The translations under genes and the position numbers were made by a program. From assembly GCA_021397835.1 (NCBI GenBank), contig JAJFZO010000034.1:6663001-6727000 (forward strand): DNA of 64,000 bases. The letters run 5' to 3'. Source of the DNA: Moringa oleifera. Taxonomy: Eukaryota; Streptophyta; Magnoliopsida; Brassicales; Moringaceae. Under the pieces are notes generated by a model that was given only the letters and a program-made list of their open reading frames with translations, was not told where the DNA came from and ran no database searches. Numbering within the stretch: position 1 is the stretch's first letter; each line of letters opens with the position of its first letter. Positions 1-11,295 of this stretch are shown one piece after another.

Positions 1-611
1 TCAGTATTTAGAATGAGAAGTTTATGTTGAAATGCTACCTTATTTGGAAATGAGAGATTTTCTTTCACTTCCTTTTACTTTTGGGATCAATAATTGAATT
101 CGAGAGAACCTTATTATGATCGTTTTAAAAAACAAAAAAAAATCTCCAATTATGTAGCTCTGTGCTTATACAACCTTTAAATGGTTTTCATTATCATCCA
201 AAAGAAAATTCATACAACCATTATTTTTCTCATTAAATGTGATTTAATGGACCACTTGCATATATAGATGCACTTGCATCATCAATGGAGATTTTCTTGA
301 AAATGTAATCGTGGTATCTAAAATGACATATTCCAACTTATTTATACCCATTCATATGAGCAATATCTATTAATACTTGAAAAGCTTAAATGACTAACCA
401 TTTTTGCTCACTGGTGTTTGCCTTTGCTGCCAATACCTTATAGGGCAGAACATATTGTTAACTTGCATTAAATTGAGTAACTTGTGATGAAACAGAACAA
501 TGCCAGCTGATGTTTACCGAGCAGAAACATGTATTTTTAACTGCAGCAATAAAAATAATACCACTCGTTAGACCAACTGATACTACATGCCCTGTCAATA
601 AACAAGACACC
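1..611. other. 3' flank of the NPF transporter gene
   Basis: AT-rich non-coding DNA downstream of the minus-strand transporter stop codon. The part nearest the gene is presumably its 3' UTR. Short reading frames here have no recognisable protein content. No transposon, RNA gene or repeat was recognised. Confidence 0.5.
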
Positions 612-3360
612 CTAGGGCTCCTCCTTTCCATCATATCTGCTACTCCCTTTTTTCTCCCTGTCTTTGACTACAATATCATTCAAGTTCTTGAGCTCCTTGT
701 CTCCAGAATCCGTGGACTTTTTATGTTGATCTGTTTTGTATTGATATCTCATTGCAAAGAAGAGGAAAACCGAGAAATTTAGTAATCCTAGCACTGCAAG
801 CAACCAGTAAAAGTTATTTAACTTGCCTTTGTTGAGGTTGCTCCTGAGCCAGTTCTTCTTGGTCATTCTGTCTACTAGAGACACTAGCAAACTGCTTACA
901 AAGAATCCCATTGAAATGGTGCTCAGAAAAAGCCCTGTGCTCATGGATTTCATCCTCTCTGGTGCCTCTCTGATGAAGAACTCAAGTTGTCCAACATAAG
1001 CAAAAGCTTCCCCAGCACCCACAAGGAAGAACTGAGGAACTAGCCAGAAAGCACTGATTTGGGTTTGTGATTGAACAGCCAGGTCTCTTCTTTGTTTCTC
1101 AATGATAGCTGCCACCACCATTGCAGCCATTGAGAAAATGAGGCCAACACCAATCCTCTGAAGACTTGTTATTCCTTGAACTGTGTGAGTGAATTTTCGA
1201 GCCAAGGGGATAAAGAGTCGTTCATTTAGAGAAGTAAAGAGGAGAATAGTAATAAAGAGAAACGCAGACAGAGAGCCCGAGGGGACAGTGAAGGAGCCGA
1301 TTTTTCTGTTCATGAAGGTGCCTTGTTCAATAGTGAATGTAGTCATCTGAGAGTAAATTGTCCAGAAAAGAATGCATGTAGACCATATAGGAATGAGCTC
1401 CAGCACCATTTTTACCTCTTCAACTTGGGTTACGGTGGAAACAATCCAAGGGTTGTTCTGGTTTTCACTAGCAGCAGCACTTTTATCAATAATTGCCGCC
1501 TTGTCAAGACATCTAATAATGGATCACAGGAACAAAGAAATGAAGTTTCGTTAGTTCAATTCCATTGAAATATTTTAAAATAATAATAATTGATCGAATT
1601 GCATACAATTATGATAGTTTAGCTAGTGAAAGGACTGAAACTTCATCTGATTTCTAGTTCTCATTCTAGTTTACGATGTCTAGGTAGAACATCTCATGAA
1701 AACATGCAATTGAACTGCAGTTAATATACAGTAAGCTTGGTTCCTGACTTAAGAATGTCTTAGAAGATCTTTGCAGTAACAATACTTACATGAATCTCTT
1801 TGTGTGCGGGACCTTGGCATTCTCGAACTCATTCAAAAGACTGGGATCAGCAGGATAAGGATGGCTCCGCTTTTTCCATGCGAGGAATAAGACTCTCCAT
1901 ATGGCAGTTAGAGGGCTTCCTTGAGGTTTCTTGTATCGGTACCATGGCGTGCCACAGAGCAACACAACTACTGCAATCACCATTGTCCCTGCTGAAATTC
2001 CATACCCCCACCCTCTTCCCACATTGTCTTGCACATAGACCAACGCAATTACGGCAAATAAAGACCCAATGCTGATGCAGAAATAGAACCTATTGAAGAA
2101 GAATATCATAGCTTTCTCCTCCTTGGGGTCTGTTGTGTCGAATTGATCGGAACCAAAGCCCGAGACGTTGGACTTTATTCCCCCACCGCCAAGAGCTATG
2201 GTATATAGAGCTCCATAAAGCAGAGCCAGTTGGTGGCCATTCGCCTCGATGCATTCATGATGTTGTCTTCTGTAGTCATCACATGGAGGGGGCCTCATGC
2301 TAGTTATGGTTGTTGCCACAGTTAATAGAATCACACCCTGGTGCAGGATTTGGGAGAAAAGTCAGTGTACCTGAAATTTCCCTAGACGGAAATCATCATA
2401 TATCCGCAATTCTTTCATGATAGTCAGTAATCATAATGGATTTACCTTATAATCTAGATTTTCGTTGTTCATTATTGTGCTTGTTCACTAATTCCAGTTC
2501 TGCCAACTCTTAAGTTATTTGCACTGATCTTTCCTCTGAGTGATTGAAAATTAAGAATGTCATTTTCTGGATACATGCAACTCTACCTTATTTTATTTTT
2601 TCTTTTTTTTTTTTTAATTTTCTGAACCCGGTTCCTGTTTGAGCATTTGACGCTGTATGGAAACAAACTATAATAACTCACCGAAAACAACATGAATCGA
2701 CAGAGTACACTACCATGCTCACTCTGCACTGAGAAATCCTTTACATAGTTGGCCTAAGTGGCTCAACAGACATTTAGGGTTCTCTGGTGTGCTTTTAAGT
2801 TCAGAACTTACCAGAGCTGTTATGGATGCGGCGATTGCAACTGTCAAATACCGGCCAAGTTTGGCATCAGCTAAGAAGCCAGCGAGGAGACCGAGAAGAT
2901 TGAGAGTGCCAATAAAGTTGGTAACGATGGTTGCAGATTTCGCCGATGAGATGTGCAAATCACCAACCAGGTATGTCACTAAGTTCATTGATATGCCCAT
3001 CACGCATATCCTTTCAGAGAGTTCAGTGCCTGCAACAAAAACATTACTCGTATTGTTAAGAAATGGTGATGTTATTATTAGGATAAGACATGCTTTATCA
3101 TGTCAGATGTTCATGACAAGCACCTAAGATAAGCCCTGCAGCAAGCCATCTGCCAGTCTTCGTCTTGTCTACCGGATTTCCTTGAAAATCAACTGCAGTT
3201 TCATTGTTCGAGCTGTCGTTTTTACTTTGAGTTGATACTAAAACCTGATACAGTTGACAGAAAATAAGAAAAGATAATAGCCATAAAAAAATTATCAATC
3301 GTATCCATTCCAGGAACAAAATACTTTAGTAATGGAGTTGCCTGAAGGAGCAAATACCAT
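612..3360 (-). CDS. NPF6.4: NRT1/PTR family (NPF) proton-coupled transporter, NPF6.4/NRT1.3-like, 5 exons
   Basis: Major facilitator of the plant NPF family, a proton-coupled nitrate/peptide-type transporter expected in the plasma membrane. Inferred exons on the minus strand are 3360-3358 (ATG only), 3244-3124, 3029-2812, 2337-1790 and 1512-612. All junctions are GT-AG, phases agree, and the product is 596 residues, normal for the family. Visible features: the proton-coupling ExxER motif as ELSER at residues 44-48; the PTR2 signature GGGGIKSNVSGFGSDQF at about 164-180; FYFCISIGSL soon after; about 12 hydrophobic segments; a hydrophilic central loop before I297. Thr104 in RYLT aligns with the Thr101 that CIPK23 phosphorylates in Arabidopsis NRT1.1. 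The residue matching NRT1.1 nitrate-binding His356 is Tyr350. The sequence agrees from memory with Arabidopsis NPF6.4 along its whole length, better than with NRT1.1. Start choice: exon 1 supplies only Met, giving an MVLVSTQ N-terminus typical of this subgroup. No disruption is seen. The substrate is not provable from sequence. Confidence 0.9.
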
Positions 3361-6300
3361 AGTTCACGCTTGAAACTGTGAGAGAGAAAGAGAGAGAGTT
3401 GGTTCTTTAGCTCTAAGTTTGTGAGAGGGAACTATAATAGTATTTGCATGATCCGATTCATAGGCAAGCATTATAAGGGTTTGGCACCAGTGGCTTGTCT
3501 CCACATCTTCTCATGGCATAGAGTTCGAGTAATTGTAAGTTTGTGCCACGTGATCATTTTGGAGTTACTATCTTGTGGTTTTGGTGCTTAGAGCTAGCCC
3601 TATGCAAAACAAAATATAGGAAAATGACAATTGTTAATTGCCCGGTTTAGTTCCTAGATCCCAGATGTAGCTTTCATTGAACACCCACAAGGAGAAGGAA
3701 CCAAAATATCAGCTAAGGTGTCCTGCCTGTTGAGGCTACAATAATTTTGTGTGGGTCCAATGAGGATCGATCTCATCCATCTGATACATGCATGACAAGA
3801 CATTGATGATTGAGCTTTACACCTACCTGTTTTTTGTCCTAATAAAGTTTTGATCAGCTCTCTTTATATATAAATTTTGTTGCAGGCAACCTTTCAGGTA
3901 CATTGTGTTTTTTCCAATCTTCATGGAGCAAGAGACCTGAGAAAAACTGAAAACAACAGATATCTAGCAGAAAAGTAGCTTTAATTGCATGCATTGGGTA
4001 GCTCTGGCCGATATAATTATACCAATAAGACAAATGCGTCCATGATCTTATAATGTCAATCAATGAATGCAATAATTGAAGATTTTTATTTGAATTACTT
4101 GCATGCTAGTCGAAGAGAATGAGATTTATAAGAGCCTAATCCCTCTTTGAGGCATCATCCCTTGTTACCCGTTTCTTGTAGCTACAGAAGAAGACGTATG
4201 AATGAGGGATTTTCCATTTCGATGTGTTTGTGCATTTGTTTGTGGTCTGAAATGAAACAATCAGGTGTTTTTGCCCTTTCCATTGTCATATTATTCTCAT
4301 CATGCTTGTTGCTTTGTGAAATTATATCTTTATTCTTTACATGCATCTATTTCACTGTCTGGGTGAGATTTACTTTTTGACTTCACATTCCACTCTTTGG
4401 AGATTTGTTGACTTCATCTCTTCCTTGGGTTAACTGCATCAAAATATGACATTCTTTATTGTCTGTTAAGCAACGCGGTTTTGTGTTTTGCCAGGCTTTG
4501 TCATTTCTTATGAAGACATATTAAGGACAGTGTAGGGTTTTGTATTCATGTGTCAAAAGCCTTCTGCAAGCTTATGCAGCACCATCTCGCCAGTGGGCCT
4601 GCTTCAGTTACGTGTTTCATTTAAACTCTTAGGCTGCATCGATGGCCTTCACTGGTGGACCAAAGCCACTTGCAACTCAGACAGCAACAGTAAGCTTCAG
4701 CTCATTGATTGATGAATTGGAAGCCGAAGCTGACATGAGCAAAAGGACACATGAGCTGAACCAAGAAGAGGGATGTACCAGTCAGTGCTTGACTATGGGG
4801 TAACATTTGATAATCAAACATGAAAATACAAATGATGACCAAATGATGACTTTGTATATAAGGATAAAAGGCTGAAATCTCTATCATGGCAAGAGCCAGC
4901 AGGACCAAGTATATGAGGATCAGAAGGCATATGTGGGCATGGCTTGTGAAACTTGGGATGCAGATGGTGTTGCTTTTGTGCTCTGATTTCTTCTTCAACT
5001 TAAGAAAGAAACAAAAATTGGGAAAGTCAGGAGGTCACATGGATGGGCCACACGGAAAGCAAAGAATATATGTGGGAAAGATGATATGCATCTCTCTGCC
5101 TTGGCCAGACCATAAAGCCACGCGTAATGTAGAGTCAAATCTTCTTGAGTCACATATACACTTACCTATTAAAATGTGGGAAGGAAAAATTGATGGAGAA
5201 TGAACATTCTTTTGGATTTATTAGTTCATATTCTTCATTCCTTTTCAGGAGAAACACGCAAATTAGAGCTGTTTCCTTACCCAATTTAAAGTTCAATAAG
5301 TGGTGTTAGAAGGAAGCAAGCAACAGAGGCCAACTGCATGCCTAGGCCACCGTGTGACAGTCGCCTTGCACACGAAGGACCATCTAGAAGGCGTTGGTTG
5401 TCTCAATTGCCTATGCCGTGTGTCCATTGCCTACTCACCCACAAGGGACCATTTAAGAGCGCTATCTAAGCTAATCATCTACATTGATGGCTCAATACTA
5501 TTTATCTATTTATGTGGTTTAAAAAGATTGATTAAACAACTCAAAAAAAAAAAATAGAATATTTAATTTTGTTGAAAATTTTAAAAATTAAATGCATTTA
5601 AATTAGAAATCTTGTAAATCAAATTTTGACATAAAATTTTATTTATAAATGTAAAAAAGTATTTTAAAAAATTTTTAAATGCTGAAAATATTTTTGTTTT
5701 AAAATTTATATTTTTATAATTTTTAAAAAATCACTAAAAATAAATATTTTGAATTAAAAAATGTTCAAACTTGAAGAACAGATTTGTAATGAATTGAATA
5801 ATTTATTTAAATTATTTTTAAGCATTTTAATGATAAAAAATATTTTTAATTTTTTTATAATAATTTGAATTAAAGTATAATTTAAATGAATATTAATAGA
5901 TAACAGTTTTACTTGTCACTTTTTGAATGCTAGAGTTTAGTTGATAATATAAATTAAACATCAAAATTTTATATAATATTTACCTTATTGAAAAATATAT
6001 TTAAAAAAACAAATCACGGTAACATTAACTCATTTAAGTTTTTTTTTTTTTATTTTGAGTAATTTTATAATAAATAAATTTAATATATTTATATAATAAA
6101 TATTATAAAAAACTTAAAATTTATATTTTATTTTAAATAACTTTTAATTTTTAAAATGTTATTAAATAAATTATAATTTAATTAAGTTAAATCAAATTGA
6201 TTCTTTTATATTCAAACGACGTTCAATTAAGGTAAAAAAAATATTTTAGCTACATGGTTTCTTCACTTAATATTGATAACAAAATCAATTCGTGTTTAAT

Positions 6301-7919
6301 CAGAATAATCAATTTAACTTGTTTAGAGGGTTTTGTGAATGTCACTGAATATAAGATTAATTAATTTTGTTTCAATGATAATATCTTCCAACTTCAACAT
6401 TTATGCTGCCTTTATAGAAAAAAGGAATAAAACTTTCTGTAAACTAAAATTTAATAACCGTAAAAATTAAATTAGCTGAGATTATTCTGGCAAATTATTG
6501 TCCAACAAGAACTAACATGACCCATAAAAATCATCCTTTTGTCAAACAACATTTCCCCGAAAAGAAGGGCATCTTTGCGACAGAAGAAAAGAGAATTGAT
6601 GGGATAGTTTTGAAATTTATCGATTTATCCCTATCCCTGTCCCTTCTTTCCCAGAAAAATTTTTGGTTCGGGCTGGCTTGCAAGAGACTGAGATGTCCAT
6701 AAGGTTAGAGTTATTAGAGTTATGGTAATTGTGGTTGACTGGCTGATATCTCCTCCTTTTTCATACTCTGCTTATACAGTTGTGCTGTTCAATTATTATG
6801 CATAATAAGATATACAAATTCTCTTTTATGAGATTTTCATACAATCATTTATTGGTTTCTCACAAAAAATTATGATGCCCATATAGATTATAGTGTGTTT
6901 TTCCTTCCAAATAAAAATAAATAAATTACGTAGTTAATAGTAAATTTTTATTTCAAAAGTGAAATAGAGATTGGAAACTACTTTTCTCACAATTCTTTGA
7001 GTGCATTGTAACTTCATTTTGCCAGTACATACATGAGGTTAATTCATGTCAACTTTTTAAAATTTTTATTGCTTTAATGTTAACTTTTCACATCCTTAAA
7101 TAGACAGTAAATACCCAAATTTACCGAGTCTGTAGATAAATATTACAATTTTTTATATAATAAAAAATGATAATAATAAATAAATAATAAAAAATATAGT
7201 AAAAAAGAATAAAAAGAGAAAGAAACAATTAAAAAAAAGGACAGAATTTGTGCATGAGGCTCACATAAGCCTTATGCAAAAACTCATTAATTCTCTCTCT
7301 TCCCATGCAAATACCCTTTCATTCTTCACCCATCACCACGAGAAAATGCACTTATCACGGGTGATGCTTAGGTCCAAGTAGGCTGCCTTGCATTTTATTC
7401 AAAATAATTTAAATCAAACATTTTATACAAAACAATTAAATATAAATTTACTCAAGATCGAACGGTTGAAAATGTGACACATTAATCCAAAAGATTTGAG
7501 TTTAAATCCACCCTTTTGCATTTTTTTATTGTGTTTCTCATTATAATTTTTTTTCATAAAGAAAAAATAATATTAAGATCGTTATATATTTTAAATTTTT
7601 TATGACAGTCGCGTTGGTTATCATAAAATACTATCATTAAAAAGACCATTTTTCTTGTAGTGCATGCATGCTACATTCTCCCTTTTTCTCTCGTCCTTCT
7701 CTTCAACAGCCATCATAATCCAATTTTAAAGAATGTAGAAGATGGTAGTGCACTGTAGGTCATCCACGTTGCACTTGTGTGATGGTTGGCATGGGCCAGA
7801 AAGATGCATGTGTTGGTAATCAGGCTCATGGGACAGAAAGATGCATGCGTTGGTGATGAGGCTCAATCCAAGAGAAGTATTTTGACTCTGAAACACCCAA
7901 TTGACCACAGTATTGCCCG
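3361..7919. other. Intergenic region, promoter side of the NPF gene, AT-rich
   Basis: No gene recognised. The first part should hold the NPF 5' UTR and promoter, with a GA-rich run at about 3377-3400. At 5300-5550 is a locally GC-richer stretch with two related phrases about 60 bp apart (GAAGGACCATCTAGAAGGCG and a diverged partner), ending in an A-run. It could be a retroelement fragment but I cannot classify it. From 5550 to 6480 it is extremely AT-rich and includes one copy of the dispersed repeat listed separately. The open frames at 4147, 4886 and 6517 show no family features. Confidence 0.5.
5565..5885 (+). repeat. AT-rich dispersed repeat, copy 1
   Basis: Member of a diverged AT-rich family recognised by shared order of phrases: AAATCTTGTAA, then ATTTTGACATAAAATTTT, then a run of A/T with GTAAAAAAGTATT, and further on AAGCATTTTAATGATAAAAA. 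The same series occurs near 19.05, 21.6, 22.2 (inverted) and 23.3 kb (inverted). No coding capacity and no clear terminal repeats are seen, so the class (MITE, LTR piece or other) is unknown. Base composition makes chance similarity easy, hence moderate confidence. Confidence 0.45.
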
Positions 7920-8500
7920 GCAATGATGTGGAAAAGGCTGGTATTACATGGGCTGTATTACAAGAGCTTCATGTTGCACTTGAAGAGTAACCGTTGCTTC
8001 TGATGGAGGTTCCGCTTAAACCCAAGGCAAACAGAGAGTAGATGACTCTGGATCATGTTCGAAGCCTTTAATGTGCCTGCCATGTATGTTGCCATCCAGG
8101 CCGTTCTCTCCCTGTATGCTAGTGGTCATAAAACTTTTATTCTGCTGGACGATCTGATGATGGTGTATCTCACACTATTCCAAGTTATGGGGGTTATGCT
8201 CTTCCATATGCCATTCTCCGACTTGACCTTGCTGATCTGACCTCACCGATGCTTTGAGGAAGATTCTTACCAAGAGAGGTTACATGTTCACCACCATTGC
8301 AGAGTGAGAAATTGTCCATGACATGGAGAAGCTTGTTCATGTCGCTCCTAACTATGAGCAAGAACTTGAGGCTGCCTAGCGGCAGCTCCTTCGTCAAGTG
8401 GAACTATGAGTTGCCCGATGGACATATCATCCCCGGAGTTAAGTGGAATGTGTTGGGCTCGACACAAGCCCGATTGCAGTACCTCCCCGTGGAGTAAATG
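7920..8500 (+). pseudogene. Actin processed-type pseudogene fragment
   Basis: Uninterrupted by introns but broken by stops and small indels, this reads as the middle of plant actin. It runs from NDVEK (actin WDDMEK) through EVPLKPKANRE (actin EAPLNPKANRE), then [20 protein letters not shown], a degraded DGVSHTVP region, RGYMFTT, and finally YELPDGHII near 8408-8430. In-frame stops occur just before PLLLMEVPL and in the methionine segment after KANRE. Actin genes normally have introns in this part, so a retroposed origin is likely. Both ends of actin (about the first 80 and the last 120 residues) are missing. It passes directly into an unrelated RING-finger sequence at about 8500. Confidence 0.8.
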
Positions 8501-8755
8501 TTACTGGTGCTGTTTATGATCGGGCAGTCGATAAACCTCGACTCTGTGATGGAGAAATCTGGACCGTTGCCGGCATTGAAGGCGTCAATCGAGGCGATGC
8601 CAAGATTTGAAGTTACAGACGCTTGAAGGGACTTTGCTATATGCTTGGAAGAGTTTGAGGTTGGCAGCGAGTTGAGGGAGATACCCTGCAAGCATGGATT
8701 CCACTCGGGTTGCATCGGTTAACGGGTCGTGCCCGCTCTTCCGATTCATCATGCC
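8500..8755 (+). pseudogene. RING-type E3 ubiquitin ligase fragment (MPSR1/RING1-like)
   Basis: Follows the actin fragment on the same strand. Reads INLDSVMEKSGPLPALKASIEAMPRFEV, a stop, then [28 protein letters not shown], and after a small deletion GSCPLFRFIMP. This is the C-terminal RING-H2 region of the small cytosolic plant E3 ligases such as MPSR1 (known motif series PPASKASIEA...CAVCLEEFE...PCKHxFHxxCI...GSCPVCR). The first zinc-binding Cys of the CxxC pair is Phe, a stop lies just before the ring, the WL segment is deleted, and the last CPVC is CPLF. It cannot encode a working RING domain. Confidence 0.75.
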
Positions 8756-8763
8756 TGCAGCTC

Positions 8764-11295
8764 AGGGCTGACTCCGGGCACTTTGGGGCCTTGGGCGAGA
8801 TAATAAAATGAGCCCCATCTTATTTTAATTAAAAGTTTTATTTTTCTTATCTTTTGATATACAAAATTATTAATTATATTTGATATTCAAATTTAGATAA
8901 TAAATGTTTTATATTTGATAAAATAGTAAATCAATTTTTTTTTGTGAAATAATTAAACATAAGTAAGATTTTATTAATTTTAATTTTAAAAAACTCCTAT
9001 CTATGATAGCAAATATTACAAGTATTATTAATAATATTCTGTCAGCAATCCATATTGGAAAAGAGTTTACTTTTTAATGAAATTTAATATTTTAAGTGAT
9101 GTAAATCTAAATTATTAATATCTGACAATTCATTTTATTTTAAAAAAATTTAACATTATAACAATTAATATTGTTTAAATCATTTTCTGTTAAAAGATCT
9201 CAGTTTTTCTAAGTCATACAAAAAATAAAAAGTATCTTAATATAGTTTTGTTCAAATTTATTTTGAATTGATGAAGAAATATCTTGATCAACTATATATG
9301 TAAAATAATTAATTTTAAAAAAAATTAATTGATGATATTACTTCATTGTTTACATTTTTATTAATATAATTTTTAATATTTTATATGTTTTTTACGAAAT
9401 GCATGTTTTACATCCGTTTCATGTGTTATTTCTTTAGCTAAAATCTAACAGATGTCAACCTATTTTTCCTATAATTTTCAAAGAAAGAAATTAGTCCTTT
9501 TAAATGAATTATAGCAACATTTATACTTTAAGTACTTAATTACTTAGTGTATTAACTGCAAATAATATATTATACCTAATAATCATACTTAACAGAAACT
9601 CAAAGTTTTCAAATTCATAAGATATTAGAGAAAAAAGTTTTATTTTTTTATTTTAGAATCATCTTAATTTTTGCAAATTGAAATAAAACAGCTCTTTATT
9701 TGTGGAGCTTTGTATTTTATTGCTTTGACTTTTTCAATACGACTTTTTTATGTATTTGTGATAATGATGTAAATAATTAATATGGAATATGATCTTGTAA
9801 AAATTTTTATTTTTTTGTTGGAGAAGAAAATAACGAATATATACGTTGTATTGCTTTAAAATTGTTATAACTTGAGGGTAAGATGATTCTAAAATAAGTT
9901 AAGGCTGCAACAATCATATAGTGTATAAAATAAACTAAAATTTATATCTAATAATCTTTTCTGAACACTTTGTTTTTTTTTTTTAAATTAAATTCATTGT
10001 CATATCTTTGACCTCTTACATCATCAATATTAAGATTAAAATTTTTTATTATATTTATAAATTCATTAAAAAGCTCTCGACTTGAAGTATCATTCACTTC
10101 TAAAAATTGTTAAAATATTATTCTATTGTCATTGAAATTTTTGAAATATCTGCACATCTTAATATAAGAGACATTTGTTCTTGATGACTAACATCTAGAG
10201 TACAATCAAGTATAATCGAAAAAAATTTTAGTTGTTTGACTTTTTCAATAATTGTATTTCTAATTTCATAGGCCAATGTGCTTACTAATTCATTTTCTAT
10301 ATTATGACAAAAAAATGATTATGAATATCACTAATGTGATATGTCTAACATGTTCTTGTATAATTTGATCAAATTCAACAATCATTTTAATTAGAACTAA
10401 CAAATTTCTATTATTATTTTGAAAAATCTTTTTATTATTTTTTTATAGATGCCAAGTTATTTTTTGCAAGATTTTTTACAATAGTAATAATTCTTAATAA
10501 TATAAGTTTTAAATGTTCTTTTGTTTTTTTGTTAATTTGTTCTTGTACATATTTATCAATTGTTGCCATTATTTTCAGTCTTATTTCTAAATCAATCCAA
10601 TTAGTCATATTAGTAATATGTACATTACTCATTTCATGATGTTTAAGTTTAATACTCATATTTTTTCAATCTCTATAACCTTCATTTGCTAATAGAGTAA
10701 CTTGGTGTTTTAAGCTAAATATATAATTCACGACAAAAGCAGAATACTCTATCTAGATCTTTTGAATATATTAGCTATTTTCTATCACGTTTCTCTTTAT
10801 TTGGTAATTTTTTAATATAATGAATTATAAAAAATAAATCTAGAGTTTTCATCTTTTGAAAAATCTAAATTAATTTTTTTAATTGGGTCTTTCTCTACTA
10901 ACAAATCTTTCAAGTTTGAGTTTGTTATTATTTCATTGTCATGAATCATAATTATTAGCGAAAATTAGCTTAGGAGTCAAATTTTCATTTCTTCATTTGT
11001 TTCATTTTCTTCATTATTTTGACTTTCTTCATTGTTTTCATTTCGTTTTAAGTTGCTTTCACGTTCTTCGTTGAAATCTAGTGTAGAGTTATATAGTTTG
11101 CTACTAGTCGTATTTTCATTATTAGTTTCTATTAATTGAATTGCTTGTTTTTCAGTTAAATTTTTTTATTGTATTTGTGTATTAAAAGCAACAAATTTAT
11201 CTAATGCACCTCTTAGTAATTGAATAAATTGTTTTATCTTTTTCTTTGTCTTAAGTTTTTCATATCTAGATTCATAATTTTTAGTAGACATATTT
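8764..11295 (-). mobile_element. Decayed hAT-type transposon with MYM/TTF-type transposase remnants
   Basis: The minus strand carries scattered pieces of the plant hAT transposase usually annotated as zinc finger MYM-type protein 1-like. In order they are: N-terminus MSTKNYESRYEKLKTKKK from 11291; LLRGALDKFVAFNTQIQ; the segment HHEMSNVHITNMTNWIDLE (about 10640-10570) with TIDKYVQEQINK; LIKMIVEFDQIIQEHVRHI near 10390-10320; LAYEIRNTIIEKVKQ near 10275; and FFENYRKN followed by NVNNEVISS near 9490-9330. Many frameshifts and stops separate them. At 8764 the GC-rich start CAGGGCTGACTCCGGGC resembles hAT terminal inverted repeats. I see no matching inverted end beyond 11295, so the promoter-side end is missing or too diverged. 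Non-autonomous at best, and probably dead. Confidence 0.75.

Noticed and set aside
1323..3127. Plus-strand open frames at 1323, 1800 and 2789
   Set aside because: They are antisense shadows of the transporter exons, with no protein family features.
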